DNA of 19,423 nucleotides. It comes from Bacteroides sp. UBA1317. GTDB taxonomy: Bacteria; Bacteroidota; Bacteroidia; Bacteroidales; Bacteroidaceae. The notes below the pieces were generated by a model. The model was not told the DNA's origin, made no database searches, and worked only from the letters and a program-made list of their open reading frames with translations. Shown here piece after piece: positions 1-7,122 of this stretch. The stretch spans positions 1-19,423 of the forward strand of contig DBTL01000036.1 in NCBI GenBank assembly GCA_002307035.1. Direction: 5' to 3'. The position numbers and the translations under genes were made by a program. Numbering within the stretch: the stretch's first letter is position 1; every line of letters begins with the position of its first letter.

Positions 1-903
1 AATAAAGATAAGGGCGGTGTGTTCAATGTGACGAAGGGAATGCAGCAAGAATTCGGTATCGAGCGAGTATTCAACGCTCCAATTGCCGAAGACTATATTG
101 TGGGATCGGCCAACGGAATGAGCCGCTTCGATCCGAAGATTCATTTAGTGATTGAAGGCGCCGAGTTTGCCGACTATTTCTGGCCGGCCATTGAGCAATA
201 CGTAGAATGTACGCACGAATATTGGAGAAGCAATGGGAAATTTACGCCCAACATTACACTTCGACTCTCTTCCGGAGGATATATCGGTGGCGGATTGTAT
301 CACTCACAAAACTTGGAAGGCGCACTGTCTACCTTGCCCGGAGCCCGAATCGTTTATCCTTCGTTTGCCGATGATGCCGCAGGTTTGCTGAGAACGGCTA
401 TTCGCTCTAAAGGATTTACACTATTTTTGGAGCCGAAAGCGATGTACAATGCTGTGGAAGCGGCAACCGTTATTCCTGATGATTTTGAAGTTCCATTCGG
501 AAAGGCTCGAATTCGTAAAGCGGGTGACGATCTCACTATTGTAACTTACGGAAACACCACGCATCTCTGCTTGCAGGCTGCCAATCGCTTAGCCGACGAA
601 AACGGAGGGAATGTGGAAGTGATCGATATTCGTTCAATCATTCCGCTTGACAAGGAGACCATTTTTGCATCCGTGAAGAAGACTAGCAAAGTGCTGATTG
701 TGCACGAAGACAAAGTCTTTTCGGGCTTTGGTGCGGAAATAGCTGCCATGATAGGAACGGAATTGTTCCAATATTTGGATGCTCCTGTGCAACGTGTAGG
801 TTCTACCTTTACTCCTGTAGGTTTCCATCCTGTGCTCGAACAGGCGATTCTTCCGAGCGCAGAACGCATCTATCAAGCTGCGAAGGAGCTTTTGGCATAT
901 TGA
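1..903 (+). CDS. 2-oxoacid dehydrogenase E1 component, beta region (5' truncated by window edge)
   Basis: The frame is open from base 1, so the gene begins left of the window; 300 residues are visible. It matches the E1 beta (transketolase-like pyrimidine-binding plus transketolase C-terminal) half of pyruvate or branched-chain 2-oxoacid dehydrogenases. Visible landmarks are the early NAPIAED and GSANGMS segments, VIEGAEFADYFWPAIEQ, GGYIGGGLYHSQNLE, and the C-terminal domain with VIDIRSIIPLDKETI and VHEDKVFSGFGAEIA. E1 enzymes use thiamine diphosphate to decarboxylate a 2-oxoacid and pass the acyl group to the lipoyl E2 subunit. In Bacteroidales the alpha and beta parts are often fused in one long chain; whether that applies here cannot be seen. 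The substrate (pyruvate, branched-chain or other) is not resolved. The flavodoxin gene follows 38 bases downstream. Confidence 0.9.
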   Translation, partial: NKDKGGVFNVTKGMQQEFGIERVFNAPIAEDYIVGSANGMSRFDPKIHLVIEGAEFADYFWPAIEQYVECTHEYWRSNGKFTPNITLRLSSGGYIGGGLYHSQNLEGALSTLPGARIVYPSFADDAAGLLRTAIRSKGFTLFLEPKAMYNAVEAATVIPDDFEVPFGKARIRKAGDDLTIVTYGNTTHLCLQAANRLADENGGNVEVIDIRSIIPLDKETIFASVKKTSKVLIVHEDKVFSGFGAEIAAMIGTELFQYLDAPVQRVGSTFTPVGFHPVLEQAILPSAERIYQAAKELLAY

Positions 904-941
904 ATCAAGTAGAATATTAACTTTACGAAAAAGATACATAA

Positions 942-1457
942 ATGAAAAAGATCGGACTATTTTACGGAGCAAACACCGTGAAAACAGCGTCAATCGCAAA
1001 AAAGATACAAGAAGTGTTTGGCGATTCAAAAACGGACCTTGTCCCAGTGGAACATGCGTGGGAAAAGGAATTTGAGCAATATGATCATCTGATCGTTGGT
1101 ACAGCTACTTGGTTTGATGGCGAGCTACCTACTTACTGGGATGAGATGATTCCGGAGTTGAAATCGCTCAACCTGAAAGGCAAGAAAGTTGCTATCTTTG
1201 GTCTGGGAGATCAAGTAAACTATCCTGATAATTTCGTGGATGGCATTGCTTTGCTGGCCGAAGCCTTTGAATTTGCAGGCGCTACCATCGCTGGACTAAC
1301 GTCTCCCGAAGGTTATACTTTCGCTCAATCTCGTGCATTGAAAGAAGGAAACTTGTTGGGACTGGCTATCGATGATGATACTCAACCCGACAAAACGGAT
1401 GAAAGGATCAAAAACTGGGTAACCCAGTTGAAGAAAGAAGGTTTTTCTGCCAAGTAA
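942..1457 (+). CDS. Flavodoxin, long-chain type, with degenerate phosphate-binding loop
   Basis: A 171-residue soluble protein with the flavodoxin plan: an FMN-binding electron carrier of the cytoplasm. The 60s loop GTATWFDGELPTYWDEM (aromatic W57) and the 90s loop FGLGDQVNYPDNF (Y94) are well conserved, and length plus the inserted loop fit long-chain flavodoxins. The phosphate loop is unusual: the family pattern (S/T)xTGxT reads ANTVKT at residues 10-15, so Ser/Thr is Ala and Gly is Val; only T12 and T15 remain. FMN affinity may therefore be altered, or the protein may serve a specialised partner. It sits 38 bases after the 2-oxoacid dehydrogenase gene and ends at a strong terminator, so the two could share a transcript. 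A near-match to the -7 element (TAACTTTA, 918-925) lies just upstream, so a promoter of its own is also possible. Fold assignment is firm; physiological role is open. Confidence 0.88.
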   Translation: MKKIGLFYGANTVKTASIAKKIQEVFGDSKTDLVPVEHAWEKEFEQYDHLIVGTATWFDGELPTYWDEMIPELKSLNLKGKKVAIFGLGDQVNYPDNFVDGIALLAEAFEFAGATIAGLTSPEGYTFAQSRALKEGNLLGLAIDDDTQPDKTDERIKNWVTQLKKEGFSAK

Positions 1458-1491
1458 GACTCTCTATGTGTGAAATAATTTAACTAAATGG

Positions 1492-1521
1492 GGCTATCCA
1501 TACTTTGTGGATAGCCTTTTA
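1492..1521 (+). terminator. Rho-independent terminator after flavodoxin gene
   Basis: Perfect 9-bp stem GGCTATCCA (1492-1500) / TGGATAGCC (1508-1516) with a 7-base loop, then TTTT and an AT-rich run. It lies 35 bases after the flavodoxin stop codon. Confidence 0.85.
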
Positions 1522-1525
1522 TATA

Positions 1526-1533
1526 TATTTTTG
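1526..1533 (+). promoter_or_regulatory. Candidate Bacteroides -7 promoter element for the AlkZ-like gene
   Basis: TATTTTTG matches TAnnTTTG and lies 39 bases before the start codon at 1573. A TTTG at 1504-1507 is 18 bases upstream, one base shorter than the usual 19-21 spacing, and it falls inside the terminator loop. The region is AT-rich, so a chance match is possible. Confidence 0.35.
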
Positions 1534-1572
1534 TATCTTGCGCATTCTTAATTAAAATCCCTCTAACCAAAT

Positions 1573-2637
1573 ATGCAAAAGATTAAAGATATTCGACTTT
1601 CCAGTCAGCAGCTTCATCACTCAGAATTTGTCAACCCGAAAGAGTTGGTTGCTTGGATGGGTGCCATGCAAGCGCAAGATTATAATATGGTCAAATGGGC
1701 GGTTGGCATCAGACTAAAATCGGGAACAGAGCAACTTGTTGATGAAGCTCTCAATCGAGGCGATATTCTGCGCACACACGTGATGCGCCCCACCTGGCAT
1801 TTGGTAGCCGCGGAAGATATCAGATGGATGTTGCGATTATCGGCGCAACGGATCAAATCATCTTCTGCTTCGAGAGATCGGGATTTGGAAATAAGCGAGA
1901 GCTTGTATTCAAAATGCAACGGTTTGCTGGAGAAAATGTTAGCAGGGAGTAACTTCCTGACACGAGAGGAGGTAGGATTAGAGCTGAACAAGGCAGGTAT
2001 AGTTGTAAATACTTCTCGAATGATTCATTTTATGATGCGTGCGGAGATTGAAGGCATCGTTTGTAGCGGACCCGTCAGAGGCAAGAAACTGACTTACGCC
2101 CTGATTGAGGAACGAGTGCCTCCGGTAAAAGAGCTGAATAAAGAAGAATCGTTGGTCAAACTTGCATTGAATTATTTCAGAAGCCACTCTCCTGCAAGTC
2201 TGCAAGATTTTGTCTGGTGGTCCGGATTGTCTGTGGCAGATGCAAAGCAGGCAGTGGGTCTCATTGATTCAGAACTGATTTCCGATAAATTTGCTTCTCA
2301 CAACCTGCTTGTTCATCAATTATATGCCAACGAATTGAAGATCGATAACGTGCTGCATTTCCTACCTGCGTTTGACGAATATGTGATCAGCTATAAAGAC
2401 AGAACCACAATCTTAGCATTAGAGCATCACCTCAAAGCTTTCACTAAAAATGGAACCTTCTATCCAAACATCATGTATAATGGTGAAATAGTGGGTGTGT
2501 GGAAAAAGTTAGTCTCAAAAGCAGGAATCAGTTTTGAAACGACATTTTTTGAGCAAAGCTTCAACATCGAGAAGGAGGCATTGGTCAAAGCAGAAAATAC
2601 TTATCGGAGATTTATCGGACTGTCTGTACGAAAATAA
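1573..2637 (+). CDS. Winged-helix DNA-binding domain protein, AlkZ/YcaQ-like DNA glycosylase family (HTH_42)
   Basis: A 354-residue protein of the HTH_42 (formerly DUF1006) family, whose characterised members AlkZ and YcaQ excise alkylated or cross-linked bases. The signature GAMQAQDYN carries a QxQ motif at Q33-A34-Q35, matching the catalytic QxQ of AlkZ-type enzymes rather than the QxD of YcaQ. Other landmarks are the RTHVMRPTWHLV segment near residues 72-83, the FLTREEV winged-helix region, and PAFDEYVISYKDR starting at residue 265, a hallmark of the C-terminal beta domain. Length fits the family. It appears monocistronic: a terminator precedes it and a hairpin follows. A role in base-excision repair of bulky or self-made genotoxin lesions is inferred from the family; the substrate is unknown. 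Confidence 0.82.
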   Translation: MQKIKDIRLSSQQLHHSEFVNPKELVAWMGAMQAQDYNMVKWAVGIRLKSGTEQLVDEALNRGDILRTHVMRPTWHLVAAEDIRWMLRLSAQRIKSSSASRDRDLEISESLYSKCNGLLEKMLAGSNFLTREEVGLELNKAGIVVNTSRMIHFMMRAEIEGIVCSGPVRGKKLTYALIEERVPPVKELNKEESLVKLALNYFRSHSPASLQDFVWWSGLSVADAKQAVGLIDSELISDKFASHNLLVHQLYANELKIDNVLHFLPAFDEYVISYKDRTTILALEHHLKAFTKNGTFYPNIMYNGEIVGVWKKLVSKAGISFETTFFEQSFNIEKEALVKAENTYRRFIGLSVRK

Positions 2638-2676
2638 AGCGGTCTGATCACTAAAATAATCCTCATACATGGAACC

Positions 2677-2729
2677 GTTGCACGCCGTGCACGATGAAGA
2701 TCTCTTTCGTGCACGGCCTCCAACTTTTT
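2677..2729 (+). terminator. Hairpin terminator built from CGTGCACG palindromes
   Basis: Arms 2677-2694 and 2707-2724 pair at 16 of 18 positions around a 12-base loop and are followed at once by TTTTT (2725-2729), 39 bases after the AlkZ-like stop codon. Both arms contain the 8-bp palindrome CGTGCACG, which is also part of a 22-bp-phased series (see the repeat entry). Confidence 0.6.
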
Positions 2730-2737
2730 CGTGTACG
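2686..2737. repeat. Palindrome array, period 22 bp (CGTGCACG, 3 copies)
   Basis: CGTGCACG occurs at 2686-2693 and 2708-2715, and a one-base variant CGTGTACG at 2730-2737. Starts are exactly 22 bp apart. The 14 bases between copies differ. The same core and period recur at 14091-14142. Confidence 0.75.
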
Positions 2738-2858
2738 TTTATCAAAGGCCTTATTTCTCCCTATTTTCCGAAGATATATTATCAATATTTCGGTATTGAT
2801 AGCAGCCTTTCAACGAGAGATTGTGAGAAAGACTGGATAGATGCCGTTTGGACAGAAG

Positions 2859-2889
2859 ATTGTTCGTTTGTTTTTTTATTGTAACTTTG
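2859..2889 (+). promoter_or_regulatory. Bacteroides-type promoter for the EamA transporter
   Basis: A -7 element TAACTTTG (2882-2889) matches TAnnTTTG exactly. ATTG at 2859-2862, 19 bases upstream, can serve as a weak -33 element (consensus TTTG). The start codon is at 2907, giving a very short leader. Confidence 0.6.
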
Positions 2890-2906
2890 CGCTAAAATAG
2901 AACAAA

Positions 2907-3836
2907 ATGCAATATTTTGGCGAGGTACTCTCAATCGGTGTGGCCGTTTCGTGGACGGCTACTGCTCTTTTTTCCGAAGTAGCGAGCAAACGACTTGGCT
3001 CATTGCAGCTAAATGTGATCCGCATGTCACTTTCCCTACTCATGTTGGGAGCTACTTTATGGTGGTTTACAGGAGTTCCTTACCCCACTTATGCCGATGG
3101 AGAAGCTTGGTTTTGGCTTTCACTCTCCGGTTTCGTCGGTTATGTTTTGGGCGATTACTGCCTCTTCAATTCCTATGTTTTAATTGGCTCCCGTTTCGGT
3201 CAACTGTTTATGACGCTGGCCCCCATCTCTGCCGCCATCTCCGGTTGGATAATTTTGGGAGAGAAACTCTCCTTGCAAACACTGGCGGGCATGCTCATCA
3301 CGCTGGCAGGTATCGGCTTGTCCGTGTTGAGTAGAGGAACCACCCATCGAATCGGTCTCAAACTACCATTGAAAGGCGTGCTGTTCGGTATTGGAGCTGG
3401 CGTAGGGCAAGGCATCGGGCTCGTGTTGAGCAAGGTCGGGATGAATTATTATGAAATCTCTATTCCGGCAAACATGACCCATGTTTCCGATTTGTTGCCT
3501 TTTGCTTCCACCTTTATTCGTGCCATCACAGGCGGACTTGGTTTTTTAGCAGTGATGTGGCTTAGCAATCAATTTCACACAATCCCCGTGGCCATTCGTG
3601 ACGGAAAAGGGATGAAAGCCGCTTTGGGCGCCACCATCTTCGGCCCCTTTATTGGAGTTTCGGTTTCGTTGATGGCCGTGCAATACACCGAGGCAGGCAT
3701 CGCTTCTACCTTGATGGCGCTTACTCCCATCTTTATTCTATGGCCTTCTCACCTATTTTTTAAGCAGAAGATAACTGCGAGAGAGATTATTGGAGCGATT
3801 ATCAGTGTGATCGGAGTATCGTTGTTCTTCATTTAG
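2907..3836 (+). CDS. EamA/DMT-family inner-membrane transporter
   Basis: A 309-residue, highly hydrophobic protein with about ten predicted membrane helices and the two-repeat layout of the drug/metabolite transporter superfamily. Repeat one runs roughly from residue 3 to 142 and ends with the typical WIILGEKLSLQTLAGMLITLAGIGL segment; repeat two runs from about 155 to 309 and ends with ILWPSHLFFKQKITAREIIGAIISVIG. In both, the Glu/Lys after the ninth-type helix (GEKL, KQKI) matches EamA proteins. Members export amino acids, nucleobases or other small metabolites; the substrate here cannot be told. The gene has its own promoter and a hairpin 73 bases after its stop, so it looks monocistronic. 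Confidence 0.85.
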   Translation: MQYFGEVLSIGVAVSWTATALFSEVASKRLGSLQLNVIRMSLSLLMLGATLWWFTGVPYPTYADGEAWFWLSLSGFVGYVLGDYCLFNSYVLIGSRFGQLFMTLAPISAAISGWIILGEKLSLQTLAGMLITLAGIGLSVLSRGTTHRIGLKLPLKGVLFGIGAGVGQGIGLVLSKVGMNYYEISIPANMTHVSDLLPFASTFIRAITGGLGFLAVMWLSNQFHTIPVAIRDGKGMKAALGATIFGPFIGVSVSLMAVQYTEAGIASTLMALTPIFILWPSHLFFKQKITAREIIGAIISVIGVSLFFI

Positions 3837-3909
3837 ATCAATTTCCATCGTCTTTTCTGAAGCATAAAATCTATAGTTGTGTAGTTTTGCCACTTTTAAG
3901 CTAAGTGAT

Positions 3910-3945
3910 TATTTCCCATGGAATACCGTGGGAAATAATATTTTC
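3910..3945 (+). terminator. Probable terminator hairpin between the EamA and MarR genes
   Basis: Stem 3910-3921 / 3926-3937 pairs at 11 of 12 positions (one T-G wobble) around a 4-base loop AATA, followed by an AT-rich stretch with TTTT at 3941-3944. It lies 73 bases after the transporter stop. A -7-like TAGTTTTG at 3882-3889 sits just upstream, so a very short transcript ending here is an alternative. Confidence 0.5.
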
Positions 3946-3959
3946 TTTCATTTATTTTA

Positions 3960-3977
3960 TTAGTTAGGACTAACTAA
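3960..3977. promoter_or_regulatory. 18-bp palindrome, likely MarR operator
   Basis: TTAGTTAG-GA-CTAACTAA has perfect 8-bp arms with a 2-bp spacer. It lies directly upstream of the -7 element at 3979 and 35 bases before the regulator's start, between the -33 and -7 positions. Size and symmetry fit a MarR dimer site, which implies autorepression of the operon. Confidence 0.7.
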
Positions 3978-3978
3978 C

Positions 3979-3986
3979 TATATTTG
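3979..3986 (+). promoter_or_regulatory. -7 promoter element of the marR-ATPase operon
   Basis: TATATTTG matches TAnnTTTG exactly, 26 bases before the start codon at 4013. The -33 position is weak (TTTT at 3955-3958, spacing 20), which would suit a promoter controlled by the overlapping operator. Confidence 0.6.
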
Positions 3987-4012
3987 CGCAATATTTCTAA
4001 TGAAGATGTTAT

Positions 4013-4447
4013 ATGAACAATAAAATTAAAGACGATATTGCTCGCTTCTCCAGGCTTATTTCCGAAGCCGAAGAGGAGGCAAAGGATCATTGCGATATTA
4101 AAGATTTGACTTCAACCCAAATCAATTATTTGGAAACCATTCAGGAATTAGATAATCCGAGTATTACTGAATTATCTTCTGCACTGGGGCTGAAAAAACC
4201 TTCTGTGACGATTGTCATTGACCGCCTCATCATGAAAGGATGTGTGTACAAAGTACATTCAGATGCTGATAGGCGAAGCTCGCACTTGCATTTAACTGAC
4301 GTGGGAAAACAGATCAATAAGCGACATGATTATGCGCATGATTCTTTAGTAGAATTGGTTGCCCGAAAACTCAGCAAGGACGAACTGGATACTTTTGCAA
4401 CCTTATTAAATAAGATTATAGCTTCTTCAAAAAAAATAAAAGATTGA
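4013..4447 (+). CDS. MarR-family transcriptional regulator, possibly metal-sensing
   Basis: A 144-residue winged-helix regulator. The helix-turn-helix spans about residues 50-78 (NPSITELSSALGLKKPSVT then a recognition helix VIDRLIMKG), followed by the wing with SDADRRSSHLHLTDVG (83-98), the MarR hallmark. Helix one and the C-terminal helices (100-140) would form the dimer interface. E21, C27, H105 and H109 are placed much like residues of the two zinc sites in the pneumococcal MarR protein AdcR (E24, C30, H108, H112); the fourth AdcR ligand H42 is Asn here. That comparison is by eye from memory. The gene is four bases from the ATPase gene downstream and sits behind a strong palindrome, so it probably controls itself and the ATPase. 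The ligand is inferred only. Confidence 0.85.
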   Translation: MNNKIKDDIARFSRLISEAEEEAKDHCDIKDLTSTQINYLETIQELDNPSITELSSALGLKKPSVTIVIDRLIMKGCVYKVHSDADRRSSHLHLTDVGKQINKRHDYAHDSLVELVARKLSKDELDTFATLLNKIIASSKKIKD

Positions 4448-4451
4448 CCGT

Positions 4452-6995
4452 ATGAAGAAAACAACAAATGACTTGGAATTTTCAGGTCTTACCTCTGATG
4501 AGGTAGCGAGTAGAATCGCCAAAAACGGATATAATGAATTACAGGGAAGTAGCTCACGGAACTTCTGGATGATTATTTTCGGGGTGATAAAAGAACCCAT
4601 GTTTTTGTTGCTGGTAGCTTGCGGCACGCTCTATATGATTCTTGGAGACATTGAAGAAGGCATTATGCTTTTGGGGTTTGTGTTCGTGGTGATGGGCATT
4701 GAGTTCAATCAAGAGCGGAAGAGTGAAAAGGCTTTGGATGCTCTGAAAGACTTAGCAAGTCCCCGCGCATTGGTTATTCGCGAAAATGTAGAGAAGCGTA
4801 TTCCCGGACGTGAAGTGGTTTGCGATGATCTCTTAGTTCTACAAGAAGGAGACAGAATTCCGGCCGATGCTACTGTTATTAAAAGCGTTAGTCTGCTGGT
4901 CGACGAGTCTTTGCTGACAGGAGAATCCGTACCGGTACGCAAACACGATTGGGCAGGAGAGGCTGAAGATGTTCAACCCGGAGGCGATGATCAACCATTC
5001 GTCTATTCCGGCTCGATGGTTGTGCAGGGCAATGGCATCGCCAGAGTGTCTCACACAGGCATGGACACACAGATAGGGAAGATAGGCAAAGCGATCAAAG
5101 AGGTAGAAGAGTCTCCTACCAAACTAAAGGTGGAGATAGGAACATTGGTTAAACGCCTTACGATAACAGGTGTTGGATTGTGTTTACTAGTCATCGCTAT
5201 CTATACAATCACACGAGGTGGCTTGTTAAAAGGTTTCTTGGCAGGTATTACTTTGGCGATGGCAATGTTGCCGGAAGAATTTCCTGTTGTGCTAACTATC
5301 TTTATGGCCGTTGGAGCGTGGCGAATCTCAAAGAAACACGTGCTAACCCGTAAACCTTCTGCTATTGAAACATTGGGCTCTGCAACGGTGTTGTGTACCG
5401 ATAAAACCGGAACGTTGACCGAAAACAAAATGAAGGTTGCCAAGATATATAATAAGGAGAATTTTTGGGTTTCTAAAGACGCAAATGAGTTTCCCGAACA
5501 GTATCACAATATCATCGAATATGGGATACTTTCGAGTCAGACAAACCCGTTTGACCCAATGGAGAAGGCTATTAGCGGCATTGGCGAATTGTTCTTGAAG
5601 GGCACTGAGCATTTGCATCATGATTGGGAAATGGTGAAGGAATATGCGCTCTCCAGAGAGATGCTTGCCATGTCAAGAGTCTTTCGTAATAAAGAAACCA
5701 ACGAACTGCTTATCGCTGCTAAAGGTGCGCCTGAGGCTATTTTTGATCTTTGTCACCTCGACTCTGAAATGCAAGCTAAATATGCCACTGCTGTTCAGGC
5801 GATGGCATCAGAAGGCTTGCGAGTATTGGGCGTTGCCAAATCGAGTATCTCTGAAAACCGATTACCTGATGAACAACATGACTTTGACTTTGAGTTTGTG
5901 GGGCTTGTCGGACTTTCCGATCCCATACGTAAGGAAGTGCCCACTGCCGTTAAAGAGTGTCATAAAGCGGGAATCAGAGTAATAATGATTACAGGCGACT
6001 ATCCTGTCACAGCCCAAAATATAGCTCGTGAAATAGGTTTGCAGAACTATCAGCAATGCATTACAGGAAGCGAACTTACTGCAATGGATGAAAAGGAACT
6101 GAGTGAGAAAATAAAAACAGTCAACGTGTTTGCCAGAGTGATTCCCGAGCAAAAACTAAAGATCGTCAATGCGCTGAAGCGTAATAATGAAGTGGTTGCT
6201 ATGACGGGCGATGGAGTAAATGATGCTCCTGCCCTAAAAGCGGCCAACATTGGAATAGCAATGGGAGAAAAAGGAACAGATGTGGCGAGAGAAGCTTCAG
6301 CGCTTGTGCTGATGGATGATAATTTCGGTTCTATTGTTGGAGCTATCAAGATGGGACGTCGGATATTCGACAACTTGCAAAAAGCGTTGGGTTATATCTT
6401 TGCAATTCATGTTCCGATTGCCGGACTCTCTCTGATCCCTGTTTTCTTTGCAGACCTGCCTTTGATTTTATGGCCAGTCCACGTTGTCTTTATGGAACTG
6501 ATCATCGATCCCGCTTGTTCCATCATATTCGAGGCTGAGAGAGCCGAGAAGAATGTAATGTCTCGGCCTCCCCGAAAAGTGGATGAACCCTTTTTCGGTC
6601 CTAATAAGATCTTGTTGAGTTGTTTTCAGGGTATATGGGTGCTGATAGCTACATTAGCGATGTATTTTGTTACGCTAAAGCTCGGTTACGAAATTGGAGA
6701 AGTGAGAGCGATGACATTTACAGCGCTAATTGTGGCCAATATCTTAACGATACTAACAAATCGCTCTTGGAGTGAATCCATTTTCACGATCATACGTACC
6801 CCGAATCCAACGGTCAAATGGGTAGCAGGATCGGCAGCTTTATTCATTTTATTGATTTTGAATATGCCATTTTTGCAACGGCTTTTTCAATTCTCTCCAC
6901 TCACTATATGGGAGGTACTAGTTGCTTTGCTTGTGGGTATCAGCACAATAACGTGGTTTGAACTTTATAAGTTTTTCAAACTAAGAAAACTCTAA
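4452..6995 (+). CDS. P-type (P2-like) cation-transporting ATPase with PEEFP motif
   Basis: An 847-residue integral membrane ion pump. Order of parts: N-terminal cation-ATPase domain (to about 35), M1-M2, actuator domain with TGES (156-159), M3-M4 with PEEFP (274-278), phosphorylation site DKTGT (D317), nucleotide domain with KGAPE (424-428), then MITGD (512-516), MTGDGVNDAP (584-593), and M5-M10. All catalytic motifs are intact. Length is near the bacterial P2A Ca-ATPases, but ion-site residues differ: SERCA's M4 PEGLP is PEEFP, its M5 Asn/Glu pair reads AIHVPIAG (His653, Ile656), and M6 has ELIIDPACS with D686. The ion is thus probably not simple Ca2+ transport as in SERCA; Mn, Zn, Fe or Ca remain possible. 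Four bases separate it from the MarR gene, so they form one operon under the palindromic operator. ATP-driven efflux is the likely role. Confidence 0.9.
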   Translation: MKKTTNDLEFSGLTSDEVASRIAKNGYNELQGSSSRNFWMIIFGVIKEPMFLLLVACGTLYMILGDIEEGIMLLGFVFVVMGIEFNQERKSEKALDALKDLASPRALVIRENVEKRIPGREVVCDDLLVLQEGDRIPADATVIKSVSLLVDESLLTGESVPVRKHDWAGEAEDVQPGGDDQPFVYSGSMVVQGNGIARVSHTGMDTQIGKIGKAIKEVEESPTKLKVEIGTLVKRLTITGVGLCLLVIAIYTITRGGLLKGFLAGITLAMAMLPEEFPVVLTIFMAVGAWRISKKHVLTRKPSAIETLGSATVLCTDKTGTLTENKMKVAKIYNKENFWVSKDANEFPEQYHNIIEYGILSSQTNPFDPMEKAISGIGELFLKGTEHLHHDWEMVKEYALSREMLAMSRVFRNKETNELLIAAKGAPEAIFDLCHLDSEMQAKYATAVQAMASEGLRVLGVAKSSISENRLPDEQHDFDFEFVGLVGLSDPIRKEVPTAVKECHKAGIRVIMITGDYPVTAQNIAREIGLQNYQQCITGSELTAMDEKELSEKIKTVNVFARVIPEQKLKIVNALKRNNEVVAMTGDGVNDAPALKAANIGIAMGEKGTDVAREASALVLMDDNFGSIVGAIKMGRRIFDNLQKALGYIFAIHVPIAGLSLIPVFFADLPLILWPVHVVFMELIIDPACSIIFEAERAEKNVMSRPPRKVDEPFFGPNKILLSCFQGIWVLIATLAMYFVTLKLGYEIGEVRAMTFTALIVANILTILTNRSWSESIFTIIRTPNPTVKWVAGSAALFILLILNMPFLQRLFQFSPLTIWEVLVALLVGISTITWFELYKFFKLRKL

Positions 6996-7041
6996 CCCTC
7001 TCGCATCAACGTGTTGTATAAAGAGTTTAGGAAGTTACATT

Positions 7042-7084
7042 ATCTCTCTGGGAGTTGAATCTTCAAAACTATTCTCAGAGAGAT
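7042..7084. terminator. Possible bidirectional terminator hairpin between convergent genes
   Basis: ATCTCTCTG (7042-7050) pairs perfectly with CAGAGAGAT (7076-7084). Inside the 25-base loop AGTTGAA and TTCAAAACT pair with a two-base bulge. It lies between the ATPase stop (6995) and the minus-strand stop at 7123. No clear T-run follows on either strand, so the call is weak. Confidence 0.3.
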
Positions 7085-7122
7085 CAATTTGAAAGAAGTG
7101 CTCAACTTAAAGTGTGGCGTTT

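Noticed and set aside
634..1029. 131-residue minus-strand frame over the E1 beta/flavodoxin junction
   Set aside because: It is antisense to two well-supported genes and its product resembles nothing recognisable.
2669..2884. 71-residue open frame between the AlkZ-like and EamA genes
   Set aside because: It runs through the hairpin/palindrome array and into the promoter of the next gene, and its product has no protein-like pattern or family resemblance.
3882..3937. Very short RNA starting from the TAGTTTTG element and ending at the 3910-3937 hairpin
   Set aside because: Only a -7 match without a -33 partner supports it; a terminator for the EamA gene explains the hairpin more simply.
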